In this document: in pieces, positions 40,073 through 48,572 of the stretch
Numbering within the stretch: position 1 is the first letter of the stretch
Layout: each line of letters begins with the position of its first letter
Assembly: GCF_963929015.1 (NCBI RefSeq)
Contig: NZ_CAWVHE010000003.1
Coordinates: forward strand, 62,001 to 126,000
Source of the DNA: Merdimonas sp963929015
GTDB taxonomy: Bacteria > Bacillota > Clostridia > Lachnospirales > Lachnospiraceae
Direction of reading: 5' to 3'
DNA length: 64,000 bases
The notes under the pieces: model-generated
Seen by the model: only the letters and a program-made list of their open reading frames with translations
Told to the model about the DNA's origin: nothing
The model's database searches: none
Made by a program: the position numbers and the translations under genes

Positions 40073-40801
40073 ATGGGGAGTCTGCATATGCAAGGAACAG
40101 CCGGAGAGGAAAGAAAAGGACAGCTTTCCAGAGAAGCGGTGGAAGAGGCGCTGACCCTAAGGCATGGCCGGACAGTGCAGGAGAAGCTGAAGGCCGGGAA
40201 GGTGGCGGTGGCCGGGCTGGGAGGCCTGGGATCGAATGTTGCCTTTTCTCTGGCCAGGATCGGAGTCGGATCTTTGCATCTGATTGATTTTGATCGGGTG
40301 GATGTGACCAATCTGAACCGGCAGCAGTACAGGATGTGCCATGTCGGCAGGTACAAGACGGAGGCGCTGAAAGAAGAACTTCTGGAGATCAACCCTTACC
40401 TGGAGATCCGGACAGATTGCGTACGGATGACAGAAGAAAATCTAGGGGAACTATTCCGGGAAGATGAGATCATCTGTGAGGCCTTTGATGATCCGGAATG
40501 TAAGGCCATTCTGGTCAACGGCGTCCTGGAGACTTTCCCGGAGAAGGTGGTTGTCAGCGCGTCCGGGATGGCCGGGTATGGAAGAAGCAATGAGATCCGT
40601 ACCCGGAAGGTGACGGAACACTTTTATCTTTGCGGAGATGAAGTCAGTGATTCACAGGAAGAACCGGGGCTGATGGCGCCCCGTGTGGCCATCTGTGCCG
40701 GCCATGAGGCGAATCTGATCGCAGAGCTTTTAATCCGGAGGCGTGACAATGACGGTGGTCAGACAGATATAAAGGAAGAAATGAGGAGGAATCAGAAATG
40801 A
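40073..40801 (+). CDS. thiF: ThiF family ThiS adenylyltransferase
   Basis: A 242-residue E1-like enzyme with GLGGLGSNVAFSLARIGVG (nucleotide loop) and LIDFDRVDVTNLNRQQY. It adenylates the ThiS C-terminus. I see no CxxC zinc pairs, so it resembles the short zinc-free branch of the family. It lies between thiS and thiG with a four-base overlap to thiG, so co-translation is likely. Confidence 0.92.
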   Translation: MGSLHMQGTAGEERKGQLSREAVEEALTLRHGRTVQEKLKAGKVAVAGLGGLGSNVAFSLARIGVGSLHLIDFDRVDVTNLNRQQYRMCHVGRYKTEALKEELLEINPYLEIRTDCVRMTEENLGELFREDEIICEAFDDPECKAILVNGVLETFPEKVVVSASGMAGYGRSNEIRTRKVTEHFYLCGDEVSDSQEEPGLMAPRVAICAGHEANLIAELLIRRRDNDGGQTDIKEEMRRNQK

Positions 40802-41574
40802 CAGACAGAGAAAAAGACACATTGATGATCGGAGGACATGAATTTACATCCCGTTTTATACTGGGATCCGGGAAATACTCGTTTGAGCTGATCAAAGCGG
40901 CTGTGGAAAATGCAGGGGCGCAGATCATCACTATGGCGCTTCGCAGGGCGAGTCAGTATGGAGATAATATTCTGGATTATATTCCAGAGGGAATCACGTT
41001 GCTTCCCAATACGTCCGGATCAAAAACGGCAGAGGAGGCCGTGCGGACTGCCAGGCTTTCCCGGGAAATCTGCGGCAGCGATTTTGTGAAAGTGGAGGTG
41101 ATCCCGGATGCCAAGTATCTGCTTCCGGACAATTATGAGACGGTAAAGGCAACGGAGATCCTGGCAAAAGAAGGATTTGTCGTAATGCCTTATATGTATC
41201 CGGATCTGAATGCGGCTAAGGCTCTCCGGGATGCGGGGGCGGCCTGCATCATGCCTCTGGGAGCGCCGATCGGCTCAAACAAGGGCATTTGTACCAGGGA
41301 TTTTATTCAGATTCTGATCGATGAGATCGATCTGCCGGTCATTGTGGACGCGGGGATCGGAAAGCCGTCCCAGGCCTGTGAAGCCATGGAGATGGGAGCT
41401 GCGGCTGTGATGGCAAATACTGCTATTGCCACAGCCGGGGACATTCCGGCAATGGCGGGCGCGTTTAAACAGGCCATTGAGGCAGGTCGCGCCGCTTACC
41501 GGGCAGGACTGGGCCGGGTTATCGAGTGTGGCGCAAGTGCGTCTTCTCCATTAACTGGTGTGAGTGGGAAATAA
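40798..41574 (+). CDS. thiG: thiazole synthase ThiG
   Basis: A 258-residue TIM-barrel enzyme that joins 1-deoxyxylulose-5-phosphate, dehydroglycine and ThiS thiocarboxylate into the thiazole phosphate. Family segments are FILGSGKYSFELIKAAVENA, the Lys of VKVEVIPDAKYLLPD, MPLGAPIGSNKGI and VDAGIGKPSQA. The dehydroglycine source (ThiH or ThiO) is not encoded next to it, in contrast to many clostridial thi operons. Confidence 0.95.
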   Translation: MTDREKDTLMIGGHEFTSRFILGSGKYSFELIKAAVENAGAQIITMALRRASQYGDNILDYIPEGITLLPNTSGSKTAEEAVRTARLSREICGSDFVKVEVIPDAKYLLPDNYETVKATEILAKEGFVVMPYMYPDLNAAKALRDAGAACIMPLGAPIGSNKGICTRDFIQILIDEIDLPVIVDAGIGKPSQACEAMEMGAAAVMANTAIATAGDIPAMAGAFKQAIEAGRAAYRAGLGRVIECGASASSPLTGVSGK

Positions 41575-41576
41575 AC

Positions 41577-42164
41577 ATGTATGAAGAGATTGATTTTACC
41601 AGGATAATAGCGGTGTCTAACCGTCATGTAAGCCGTCTTCCTTATCTGGAACAGGTGGAGAGGATCTTAAGCTTTCATCCCAAAGCATTTCTTCTAAGAG
41701 AAAAGGATCTGGAAGAATCTCAATATCTGGATCTGGCAGAGAAGGTGCATAGACTTTGCAAGAAGTACCGGGTGGAGTTGATAGCGCATTATTACCCGGA
41801 AGCGGCGGAAAGGCTGGGAGTGGACGCGCTGCATCTGCCACTGTGGAAGCTGGAGGCTCTGGCAGGCGGCCGGGACCGGTTCGTGGCGGACAGGAAGATT
41901 GGCGTGTCTGTACACTCTCTGGAAGAAGCGGCTAAAGCTGTGGGGCTTGGCGCGTCTTATCTGACGGCGGGACATATCTTTGCTACGGACTGTAAAAAGG
42001 GACTGGCGCCCAGAGGATTACCGTTTCTAAAGGAAATCTGTGATTCCGTGGAGGTGCCAGTCTATGGCATCGGCGGGATCCGGCTTGAGCCGCCTGGGAT
42101 TGCCGGGGTGATGGAGCAGGGCGCGGCGGGAGTCTGTATCATGTCGCAGATGATGCGGATGTAA
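41577..42164 (+). CDS. tenI: TenI/ThiE family protein, probably thiazole tautomerase TenI
   Basis: A 195-residue TIM-barrel protein of the thiamine-phosphate synthase superfamily, starting two bases after the thiG stop. The segment GHIFATDCKKGLAPRGL matches the aromatising thiazole tautomerase TenI (GHVFETDCKKG-type), while true ThiE has a GPIFPT-type loop; AHYYPEAAERLGVDALHLP and GIGGIRLEP are common to both. TenI isomerises the ThiG product. It may be bifunctional; a separate thiE was not found in the window. Confidence 0.78.
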   Translation: MYEEIDFTRIIAVSNRHVSRLPYLEQVERILSFHPKAFLLREKDLEESQYLDLAEKVHRLCKKYRVELIAHYYPEAAERLGVDALHLPLWKLEALAGGRDRFVADRKIGVSVHSLEEAAKAVGLGASYLTAGHIFATDCKKGLAPRGLPFLKEICDSVEVPVYGIGGIRLEPPGIAGVMEQGAAGVCIMSQMMRM

Positions 42165-42212
42165 ACAGGTGGGTTCCCGGCGAGCCGGCCGGATGATTTT
42201 CTGTCGTCAAAT

Positions 42213-42246
42213 AAGGGACGCCATCCTAAAAAGGATGGCGTCCCTT
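42213..42246 (+). terminator. terminator of the thi operon
   Basis: Perfect 15-bp stem (42213-42227 with 42232-42246), four-base loop, then TGTTT. It shares GGGACG with the dispersed repeat but otherwise differs. Confidence 0.8.
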
Positions 42247-42275
42247 GTTTCATCATGGTGTGAGTGTAAAGTGTG

Positions 42276-42302
42276 GCATCCGGAGCACGGAGCTCCGGAT
42301 GC
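42276..42302. repeat. perfect 11-bp inverted repeat in the thi-fba gap
   Basis: GCATCCGGAGC (42276-42286) and GCTCCGGATGC (42292-42302) enclose five bases; there is no T-run. A second hairpin (42320-42326 with 42339-42345) follows. The rest of the 321-base gap holds only the fba promoter. Confidence 0.5.
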
Positions 42303-42418
42303 AAACTTTATGAGGGGGGAGATAGTCGAATATTTTCAACTATCTGTGCTTTATTATAGATAGAAAATGTGACCAAACTATGTTCAAAGTCTAAAAAAAG
42401 TGAAAATTACTGATTTCC

Positions 42419-42447
42419 TTGTCATTTTTCTCTTTATGAGATATAAT
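42419..42447 (+). promoter_or_regulatory. fba promoter
   Basis: TTGTCA (42419-42424) and TATAAT (42442-42447), spacer 17. Close to consensus, as expected for a glycolytic gene. Confidence 0.85.
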
Positions 42448-42485
42448 GATTAAAGCAAATTTTTAGGAATTGGAGGAAATTGAAA

Positions 42486-43349
42486 ATGTTAGTATCAGCA
42501 AAAGACATGCTCGAAAAAGCAGTCGCAGGTCACTATGCGGTCGGACAGTTCAATATTAATAACCTGGAGTGGACCAAGTGTATCCTTCAGGCGGCAGAGG
42601 AGTGCAAATCTCCGGTAATCTTAGGTGTATCCGAGGGAGCCGGAAAGTACATGACAGGATTCAAGACTGTTGCGTCTATGGTGTCTGCAATGATCGAAGA
42701 GATGGGGATCACCGTTCCGGTAGCGCTTCATCTGGATCACGGAACTTATGACGGATGTATGAAATGTATTGAGGCAGGATTTTCTTCCATTATGTTTGAC
42801 GGCTCCAAGTATCCGATCGAGGAAAATGTTGAGAAGACCAAAGAACTGATCGCAATCTGTCGGGAGAAGGGAATGTCCCTGGAGGCAGAGGTAGGAGCCA
42901 TTGGCGGCGAAGAGGACGGCGTGATCGGACAGGGCGAATGTGCAGATCCGCAGGAATGTAAGATGATCGCTGACCTTGGCGTAGACATGCTGGCAGCAGG
43001 TATCGGAAATATTCACGGAAAATATCCTGCAAACTGGGCAGGTCTTAGCTTTGAGACTCTGGACGCGATCCAGCAGCTGACAGGGGATCTTCCGCTGGTT
43101 CTGCATGGCGGTACCGGTATCCCGGATGATATGATCAAAAAAGCGATCGATCTTGGCGTTGCAAAGATCAATGTAAATACAGAGTGCCAGCTGGTATTTG
43201 CAGAGGCTACCCGTAAGTACATCGAGGCGGGCAAGGATCTGGAAGGCAAAGGATATGACCCGCGTAAGCTTCTGAAGCCGGGCGCAGAGGCCATTATCGA
43301 CAAGGTAAAGGAAAAAATGGAACTGTTTGGTTCTGTAGGAAAAGCCTAA
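42486..43349 (+). CDS. fba: fructose-bisphosphate aldolase, class II (glycolytic)
   Basis: A 287-residue zinc aldolase. GGAGGAAATTGAAA precedes the ATG at 42486. Zinc and substrate motifs are LHLDHGTYDGC, EVGAIGGEEDG, GNIHGKY and LHGGTGIPDD. A monocistronic gene with a strong promoter and terminator suggests the housekeeping glycolytic enzyme, in contrast to the operon-bound paralogues at 16556 and 56209. Confidence 0.94.
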   Translation: MLVSAKDMLEKAVAGHYAVGQFNINNLEWTKCILQAAEECKSPVILGVSEGAGKYMTGFKTVASMVSAMIEEMGITVPVALHLDHGTYDGCMKCIEAGFSSIMFDGSKYPIEENVEKTKELIAICREKGMSLEAEVGAIGGEEDGVIGQGECADPQECKMIADLGVDMLAAGIGNIHGKYPANWAGLSFETLDAIQQLTGDLPLVLHGGTGIPDDMIKKAIDLGVAKINVNTECQLVFAEATRKYIEAGKDLEGKGYDPRKLLKPGAEAIIDKVKEKMELFGSVGKA

Positions 43350-43376
43350 GCAACAGGCAAAGCGATAAAAAGAATA

Positions 43377-43410
43377 AAGGCGTTCCAACCGGTAGTTGGA
43401 GTGCCTTTTT
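43377..43410 (+). terminator. fba terminator
   Basis: The 13-bp stem (43377-43389 with 43395-43407, two G-U pairs) is followed by a T-run. Confidence 0.85.
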
Positions 43411-43455
43411 CTATATGGAATATGCAGGATAAGAGAAGAAAGGAAATGCGAGAAT

Positions 43456-45567
43456 ATGAGTGAAGCATTTAACGTGGCTGACATCTTTGGCGAGGACGTT
43501 TTCAATGATACAGTCATGCAGGAGCGACTGCCGAAAAAAGTTTACAAAGATCTGAAAAAGACCATTGAAGAGGGAAAGGAACTGGACCCGGCAACTGCCG
43601 ACGTGATTGCCCATGAAATGAAGGAATGGGCGATTGAAAAGGGCGCGACCCATTATACGCACTGGTTCCAGCCCCTGACAGGAGTGACGGCAGAAAAGCA
43701 CGACTCCTTTATTTCAGCGCCCATGCCAAGCGGCAAGGTTCTTATGAGTTTTTCCGGCAAGGAGCTGATCAAGGGAGAACCGGATGCGTCTTCTTTTCCG
43801 TCGGGCGGACTTCGGGCCACATTTGAGGCGAGAGGATATACGGCCTGGGACTGCACTTCTCCGGCCTTTGTCCGCAAAGATGCGGCTGGCGCGACACTAT
43901 GTATTCCTACGGCATTTTGCTCTTATACAGGAGAAGCTCTGGATCAGAAGACGCCTCTTCTGCGGTCTATGGAGGCGATCAACATTCAGGCGCTCCGCCT
44001 GATCCGTCTCTTTGGCAATACGACTGCCAGGAAGGTAACGCCGTCTGTCGGCCCGGAGCAGGAATATTTCCTGGTAGACGCAAAGAAATTTCAACAGAGA
44101 AAAGACCTGATCTATACCGGCAGGACTTTGTTTGGCGCGATGCCGCCAAAAGGGCAGGAGCTGGACGACCATTATTTTGGGACGATCCGCCAGCGGATTG
44201 CCGGATTTATGCGTGATGTGAATATTGAACTGTGGAAGGTGGGCGTAAGCTCCAAGACACAGCATAACGAGGTGGCTCCGGCGCAGCATGAGCTGGCGCC
44301 GATCTATGCGCCTGCCAATGTGGCGGTGGATCACAATCATCTGGTGATGCAGACGTTAAAAAGAGTAGCAGGGCAGCACGGGATGAAGTGTCTGCTTCAT
44401 GAGAAGCCCTTTGCAGGGGTCAATGGATCCGGTAAGCATGACAACTGGTCTCTGACCACAGATGACGGGAAAAATCTTCTGGATCCGGGTAAGACACCCC
44501 ATGAAAATATTCAGTTTTTGCTGGTACTGACTTGTATATTAAAGGCGGTGGATGAGCATGCGGATCTGTTAAGAGAGTCTGCGGCTGACCCGGGCAATGA
44601 CCATCGTCTGGGAGCGAACGAAGCGCCTCCGGCGATCATTTCTGTGTTCCTTGGCGATCAGCTGGAGGATGTGATCGATCAGCTGGTCAGCACGGGAGAA
44701 GCCACGCACAGTCTGAAGGGCGGGAAGCTGGAGACCGGCGTGCGTACGCTGCCGGAACTGGCAAAGGATGCGACAGACCGTAACCGCACGTCTCCATTTG
44801 CATTTACCGGAAATAAATTTGAATTTCGTATGGTGGGATCCAGAGATTCTGTGGCCGGCCCGAATGTGGTGCTGAACACCATTGTGGCGGAAGCGTTTGC
44901 AGAGGCCTGCGACGTGCTGGAGCAGGCGGATAATTTTGAGATGGCTGTTCATGACCTGATCAAAAAATATGCGACAGAGCATCAGCGGATTATTTTCAAC
45001 GGAAACGGGTATTCTGAGGAGTGGGTAAAAGAGGCGGAAAGAAGAGGCCTGCCGAACATTTCCTCTATGGTGGAAGCTATCCCGGCCCTGACAACAGACA
45101 AATCCGTAGCAATGTTTGAAAAGTTCGGAGTGTTTACCAGGGCGGAACTGGAGTCCAGAGAAGAGATCAAATACGAGAATTATGCGAAAGCTATCAATAT
45201 TGAAGCGCGTACGATGATCGATATGGCCAGCAAACAGTTCCTGCCGGCATTTATCAAGTATACGAAGACTCTGGCAGATACGGTAAATGCGGTAAGAGAT
45301 GCCGGGGCGGATGCTTCTGTGCAGTCCGATATCTTAAATGAAGTGACGGTTCATTTAAGAGAGACCAGGGAGGCGCTGGAAAAACTCAAAGCAGTAACAG
45401 AGACGGCGGCTGCCATGCCGGAAGGTGGAGATCAGGCCAGATATTATCATTTCGATGTGGTTCCGGCCATGGAAGCTTTGCGCGCTCCGGTGGATACGAT
45501 GGAAATGATCGTGGACAAAGAAGCGTGGCCGATGCCTTCCTACGGCGATCTGATGTTTGAGGTGTAA
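43456..45567 (+). CDS. glnN: glutamine synthetase type III
   Basis: A 703-residue GSIII enzyme forming glutamine from glutamate and ammonia. Typical segments are THYTHWFQPLTG and EKHDSFIS near the N-terminus, GPEQEYFLVD, NEVAPAQHELAP, the ATP region NGSGKHDNWSL and RNRTSPFAFTGNKFEFRM. The length matches this long class, common in Bacteroides and clostridia. The start at 43456 follows GAAAGGAAATGCGAGAAT; the longer frame overlaps the fba terminator. No glnB-type regulator is near. Confidence 0.95.
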   Translation: MSEAFNVADIFGEDVFNDTVMQERLPKKVYKDLKKTIEEGKELDPATADVIAHEMKEWAIEKGATHYTHWFQPLTGVTAEKHDSFISAPMPSGKVLMSFSGKELIKGEPDASSFPSGGLRATFEARGYTAWDCTSPAFVRKDAAGATLCIPTAFCSYTGEALDQKTPLLRSMEAINIQALRLIRLFGNTTARKVTPSVGPEQEYFLVDAKKFQQRKDLIYTGRTLFGAMPPKGQELDDHYFGTIRQRIAGFMRDVNIELWKVGVSSKTQHNEVAPAQHELAPIYAPANVAVDHNHLVMQTLKRVAGQHGMKCLLHEKPFAGVNGSGKHDNWSLTTDDGKNLLDPGKTPHENIQFLLVLTCILKAVDEHADLLRESAADPGNDHRLGANEAPPAIISVFLGDQLEDVIDQLVSTGEATHSLKGGKLETGVRTLPELAKDATDRNRTSPFAFTGNKFEFRMVGSRDSVAGPNVVLNTIVAEAFAEACDVLEQADNFEMAVHDLIKKYATEHQRIIFNGNGYSEEWVKEAERRGLPNISSMVEAIPALTTDKSVAMFEKFGVFTRAELESREEIKYENYAKAINIEARTMIDMASKQFLPAFIKYTKTLADTVNAVRDAGADASVQSDILNEVTVHLRETREALEKLKAVTETAAAMPEGGDQARYYHFDVVPAMEALRAPVDTMEMIVDKEAWPMPSYGDLMFEV

Positions 45568-45579
45568 AGGAGAAGCTTC

Positions 45580-46059
45580 GTGACAAGAAGAGAATTTATA
45601 GAAAAGCTGAAGGCTGCGCTGGAGCAGGACTTAAGTCCGGGCGAGGTGCAGGAGCAGGCTGCGTTTTATAATGATTATATCCGGGACGAGGTGCAAAAAG
45701 GGAGAACGGAGGAAGCGGTAACCGCGGAACTCGGGGATCCCTGGGCGATCGCCCGCAATATCATCAGCGCCGCGGAGATCGCAGACGGAGAAACCGGGCG
45801 CGGGAGAGAGAGCGCGCGCCGGTTCCGCGAAGATGGCGGGAACAGCGCCGCAGGAGGCTTCCGGGAAAAAGGAGAAAGGCAGATCCATATCTCTGGCACG
45901 CCAGGCTGGTGGCAGATCCTGCTGGCTGTTTTGGGAGTGCTCGGGGTTATCGTACTGGTCGTGGCGGTGATCGGCGGGATCTTTTCCCTGCTTGCCCCTA
46001 TTTTGCTGCCTCTTATTATAATTCTGATCGTATTTCGGATATTAGGAAGACGCCGGTGA
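45580..46059 (+). CDS. DUF1700-like membrane protein
   Basis: A 159-residue protein translated from a GTG after AAAGGAGAAGCTTC. The N-terminal 65 residues (REFIEKLKAALEQDLSPGE, YNDYIRDEVQKG, ELGDPWAIARNII) match the HAAS-type domain of DUF1700 proteins, which usually pair with PadR regulators. A charged Gly/Arg linker is followed by a hydrophobic region (about 108-155) able to form two membrane helices, and an RRR end. No padR gene is adjacent. It follows glnN at 12 bases and probably shares its transcript. Confidence 0.75.
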   Translation: MTRREFIEKLKAALEQDLSPGEVQEQAAFYNDYIRDEVQKGRTEEAVTAELGDPWAIARNIISAAEIADGETGRGRESARRFREDGGNSAAGGFREKGERQIHISGTPGWWQILLAVLGVLGVIVLVVAVIGGIFSLLAPILLPLIIILIVFRILGRRR

Positions 46060-46076
46060 AAACCGGCGCCTTTTTT
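46051..46076 (+). terminator. rho-independent terminator
   Basis: CGCCGGT-GAAA-ACCGGCG followed by CC and six T; the stem contains the stop codon of the DUF1700-like gene. Confidence 0.9.
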
Positions 46077-46103
46077 GTAACAGAAAGAATCGCAGAAAGG
46101 TAA

Positions 46104-46132
46104 AAGACCGATGGGGGAGCCATCGGTCTTTT
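46104..46132 (+). terminator. second hairpin, terminator-like
   Basis: AAGACCGATGG (46104-46114) pairs perfectly with 46120-46130 around GGGAG; a short T-run follows. It may serve as a second terminator. The remaining bases up to 46349 show no gene. Confidence 0.65.
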
Positions 46133-46349
46133 GAGGGGAGTATAAATAATTAATAAGGGGTTGTAGAAAGAACACTTTCTACATGACTTAGTATAATATA
46201 GCAGAAAACAAAAAGCAAGCAAAATATTAAAAAAATCTTAATGTTCAAAAGAAACACCAGAATGAAAGCCGATTTTGCATAAATCGATACATAGAATTCT
46301 GCCGGTTGGAAACAATAATCTCGAAATCAAAAAAGCAGGAGGAATCGAT

Positions 46350-46523
46350 ATGGCAAAGAATAATCAGTCGTCCAACAGTAATCAGAATGCAAATAATATG
46401 GGACAGAATGGCACCAACAGACAGACATCCGGAAAAAATTCCGCAAACAAAAATTCTTACGGAAAAAATAACACGTCCCGGAATTACACGTCCGGTGCAT
46501 CCGATTACAGCGACAAATACTAG
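46350..46523 (+). CDS. small Asn/Ser-rich protein (57 aa)
   Basis: GCAGGAGGAATCGAT precedes the ATG at 46350. The product is almost wholly Asn, Ser, Lys, Gly, Gln and Thr (MAKNNQSSNSNQNANNMGQN at the start; end SDYSDKY), with no Cys, Trp or hydrophobic segment, so it should be unstructured. This composition resembles some small acid-soluble spore or spore-coat associated proteins, but no SASP signature is present. The dispersed repeat element starts 13 bases after the stop. Confidence 0.65.
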   Translation: MAKNNQSSNSNQNANNMGQNGTNRQTSGKNSANKNSYGKNNTSRNYTSGASDYSDKY

Positions 46524-46535
46524 CGCAGCCAGCGA

Positions 46536-46615
46536 ATGGGGACGTAGACCTTTGCAAAAGGTCTACGTCCCCATTTCCATTTTGCCCTGTCCCTAATCGC
46601 ATTTTACCCTGTACC
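46536..46615 (-). repeat. intergenic 22-nt phased repeat element, copy 3
   Basis: The hairpin (46536-46552 with 46558-46574, 17 bp perfect, loop TGCAA) is followed by CCCTGTCCC at 46585 and CCCTGTACC at 46607. These and CTACGTCCC at 46563 are spaced exactly 22 bases. The element lies in reverse orientation to copies 4-6: the tandem units are on the right. Confidence 0.9.
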
Positions 46616-46689
46616 CGATTGACAAATTCCTGGGGAAGCAAGTAAGATGTAAGGTGAGATATGGAAATGTTTGGTTGAGGATAAAGGAT

Positions 46690-47856
46690 ATGAAAAAGCG
46701 TATGGAGTTGATTGCGCCCTGTCATTTTGGGCTGGAAGCTGTTTTGAAGCGTGAAATTCTGGATCTGGGATATGAGATCCTGGAGGTGGAGGACGGGAGA
46801 GTGACTTTTCTCGGGGATGAGGAAGCTATCTGCCGGGCGAATGTGTTTCTTAGGACTGCGGAGCGGATCCTGCTTAAGGTGGGGAGTTTTCAGGCAGTGT
46901 CTTTTGAAGAATTATTTGAGAAGACGCGTGCGCTTCCCTGGGAGGAGTACATCCCCAGAGACGGCCGGTTCTGGGTGGCCAAGGCTTCGTCTGTGAAGAG
47001 CAGGCTCTTTAGTCCGTCGGATATTCAGTCGATTATGAAGAAGGCCATGGTGAAAAGACTGCAGGACAGATATCATATCGAATGGTTCCCGGAGGACGGG
47101 GCGGAGTATCCGCTGCGCGTGTTTTTGATGAAGGACCAGGTGACGGTTGGAATAGATACATCTGGCACATCCCTGCATAAGAGAGGATACCGGGAGGTTT
47201 CCGGGAAGGCGCCGATCACAGAGACGCTGGCGGCGGCGCTTATCATGCTGACGCCGTGGCGGCAGGACCGTATCCTGGTAGATCCTTTTTGCGGAAGCGG
47301 TACATTTCCCATTGAGGCGGCGATGATGGCGGCAAACATTGCCCCTGGCATGAACCGTTCATTTACCGCGGAGAAATGGACCAACTTTCTGCCTAAGAAA
47401 TTGTGGTATGAGGCGGTCAATGAGGCTGGAGATCTGATCCGTGATCCGGCTGAAACAGATATCCAGGGTTATGACGCAGACGAAGAGGTGATCCGCATCG
47501 CAAGGAGAAATGCCCGGGAAGCCGGGGTGGAGCATCTGATCCATTTCCAAAGGCGGGACGTCAGAGATCTGCATCATCCAAAAAAATATGGATTTATCAT
47601 TACCAATCCGCCCTATGGGGAAAGGCTGGAAGACAAAAAAGATCTGCCCCGGCTCTACCGGGCGTTTGGCGAGGCGTTCCGGGGGCTTGACTCCTGGTCT
47701 GCATATATGATCACATCCTATGAAGACGCGGAAAAATATTTTGGCCGTAAGGCAGATAAGAATCGGAAAATATATAACGGCATGCTCAAAACATATTTTT
47801 ATCAATTCCAGGGGCCAAAACCGCCCCGGAGAGCGAAAGCGTCAGGACAGGAATAA
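46690..47856 (+). CDS. 23S rRNA (guanine-N2-)-methyltransferase family protein (RlmL N-part/YpsC type)
   Basis: A 388-residue THUMP-domain methyltransferase. Residues about 1-160 contain the N-terminal ferredoxin-like and THUMP domains (MELIAPCHFGLEAVLKREI), residues 165-375 the Rossmann methylase with DPFCGSGTFPIEAA (SAM site) and the amino-methylase motif TNPPYGERL. This matches the Gram-positive YpsC/RlmL group, which modifies guanine in 23S rRNA; the exact target nucleotide is not readable. The start at 46690 follows GAGGATAAAGGAT. Confidence 0.88.
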   Translation: MKKRMELIAPCHFGLEAVLKREILDLGYEILEVEDGRVTFLGDEEAICRANVFLRTAERILLKVGSFQAVSFEELFEKTRALPWEEYIPRDGRFWVAKASSVKSRLFSPSDIQSIMKKAMVKRLQDRYHIEWFPEDGAEYPLRVFLMKDQVTVGIDTSGTSLHKRGYREVSGKAPITETLAAALIMLTPWRQDRILVDPFCGSGTFPIEAAMMAANIAPGMNRSFTAEKWTNFLPKKLWYEAVNEAGDLIRDPAETDIQGYDADEEVIRIARRNAREAGVEHLIHFQRRDVRDLHHPKKYGFIITNPPYGERLEDKKDLPRLYRAFGEAFRGLDSWSAYMITSYEDAEKYFGRKADKNRKIYNGMLKTYFYQFQGPKPPRRAKASGQE

Positions 47857-47869
47857 AAGGAAAGAAAGG

Positions 47870-48502
47870 ATGGAAAAAATGGGGAAGATGGATAAAATTA
47901 TTTTTGCAACAGGCAATGCACATAAGATGACAGAGATCCGCATGATTTTAAAGGATCTGGGGGTGGAAATCCTTTCACAGGCGGAAGCGGGGATCCATGC
48001 AGACGTGGTAGAGGATGGTTCGACCTTTGAAGAAAATGCGCTGATCAAGGCCACGCAGATCCAAAAGATCGCAGCTGCCGTGCCGGAATATCAAAATGCG
48101 GTGGTCCTGGCGGATGATTCCGGTCTGGAGATTGATTATCTGAATAAAGAGCCGGGCATTTATTCTGCCAGATATCTGGGAGAAAATACCTCTTATGATA
48201 TCAAGAATCAGGCGCTTCTCGGCCGGCTGGAAGGCGTACCGGATGAGAAAAGGACCGCCCGTTTTGTATGCGCGATCGCAGCGGCGCTTCCGGACGGGAC
48301 TACAGAAGTGGTAAGAGGAACCATGGAAGGGATCATCGGACATGAAATTGCCGGAGAGAATGGATTTGGCTACGACCCGATCTTCTATCTCCCGGCTCTG
48401 GGATGTACCAGCGCGCAGTTGGCTCCGGAAAAGAAAAATGAGCTGAGTCACCGCGGCGAGGGATTAAGGAAAATGCGGGAGATCCTGGGAAATCGACGAT
48501 AG
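47870..48502 (+). CDS. rdgB: XTP/dITP diphosphatase (RdgB/HAM1)
   Basis: A 210-residue nucleotide-cleansing enzyme that removes dITP and XTP. FATGNAHKMTEI, VLADDSGLEIDYL, GIYSARY and the conserved GFGYDPIFYLP are in place. AAAGGAAAGAAAGG lies directly before the ATG at 47870; ATGs at 47879 and 47888 are alternative starts. It is followed by a phosphodiesterase gene, a pairing common in clostridia. Confidence 0.93.
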   Translation: MEKMGKMDKIIFATGNAHKMTEIRMILKDLGVEILSQAEAGIHADVVEDGSTFEENALIKATQIQKIAAAVPEYQNAVVLADDSGLEIDYLNKEPGIYSARYLGENTSYDIKNQALLGRLEGVPDEKRTARFVCAIAAALPDGTTEVVRGTMEGIIGHEIAGENGFGYDPIFYLPALGCTSAQLAPEKKNELSHRGEGLRKMREILGNRR

Positions 48503-48572
48503 CAGAGGAGACAGCGAAGAAAGAAAAAAGCTGACAATGATAAAAGAGGCGTTGACATAAGGAGGATGACCC

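Noticed and set aside
46054..46350. Additional gene upstream of the Asn-rich protein
   Set aside because: Frames here are short, cross two terminator hairpins and lack ribosome binding sites.
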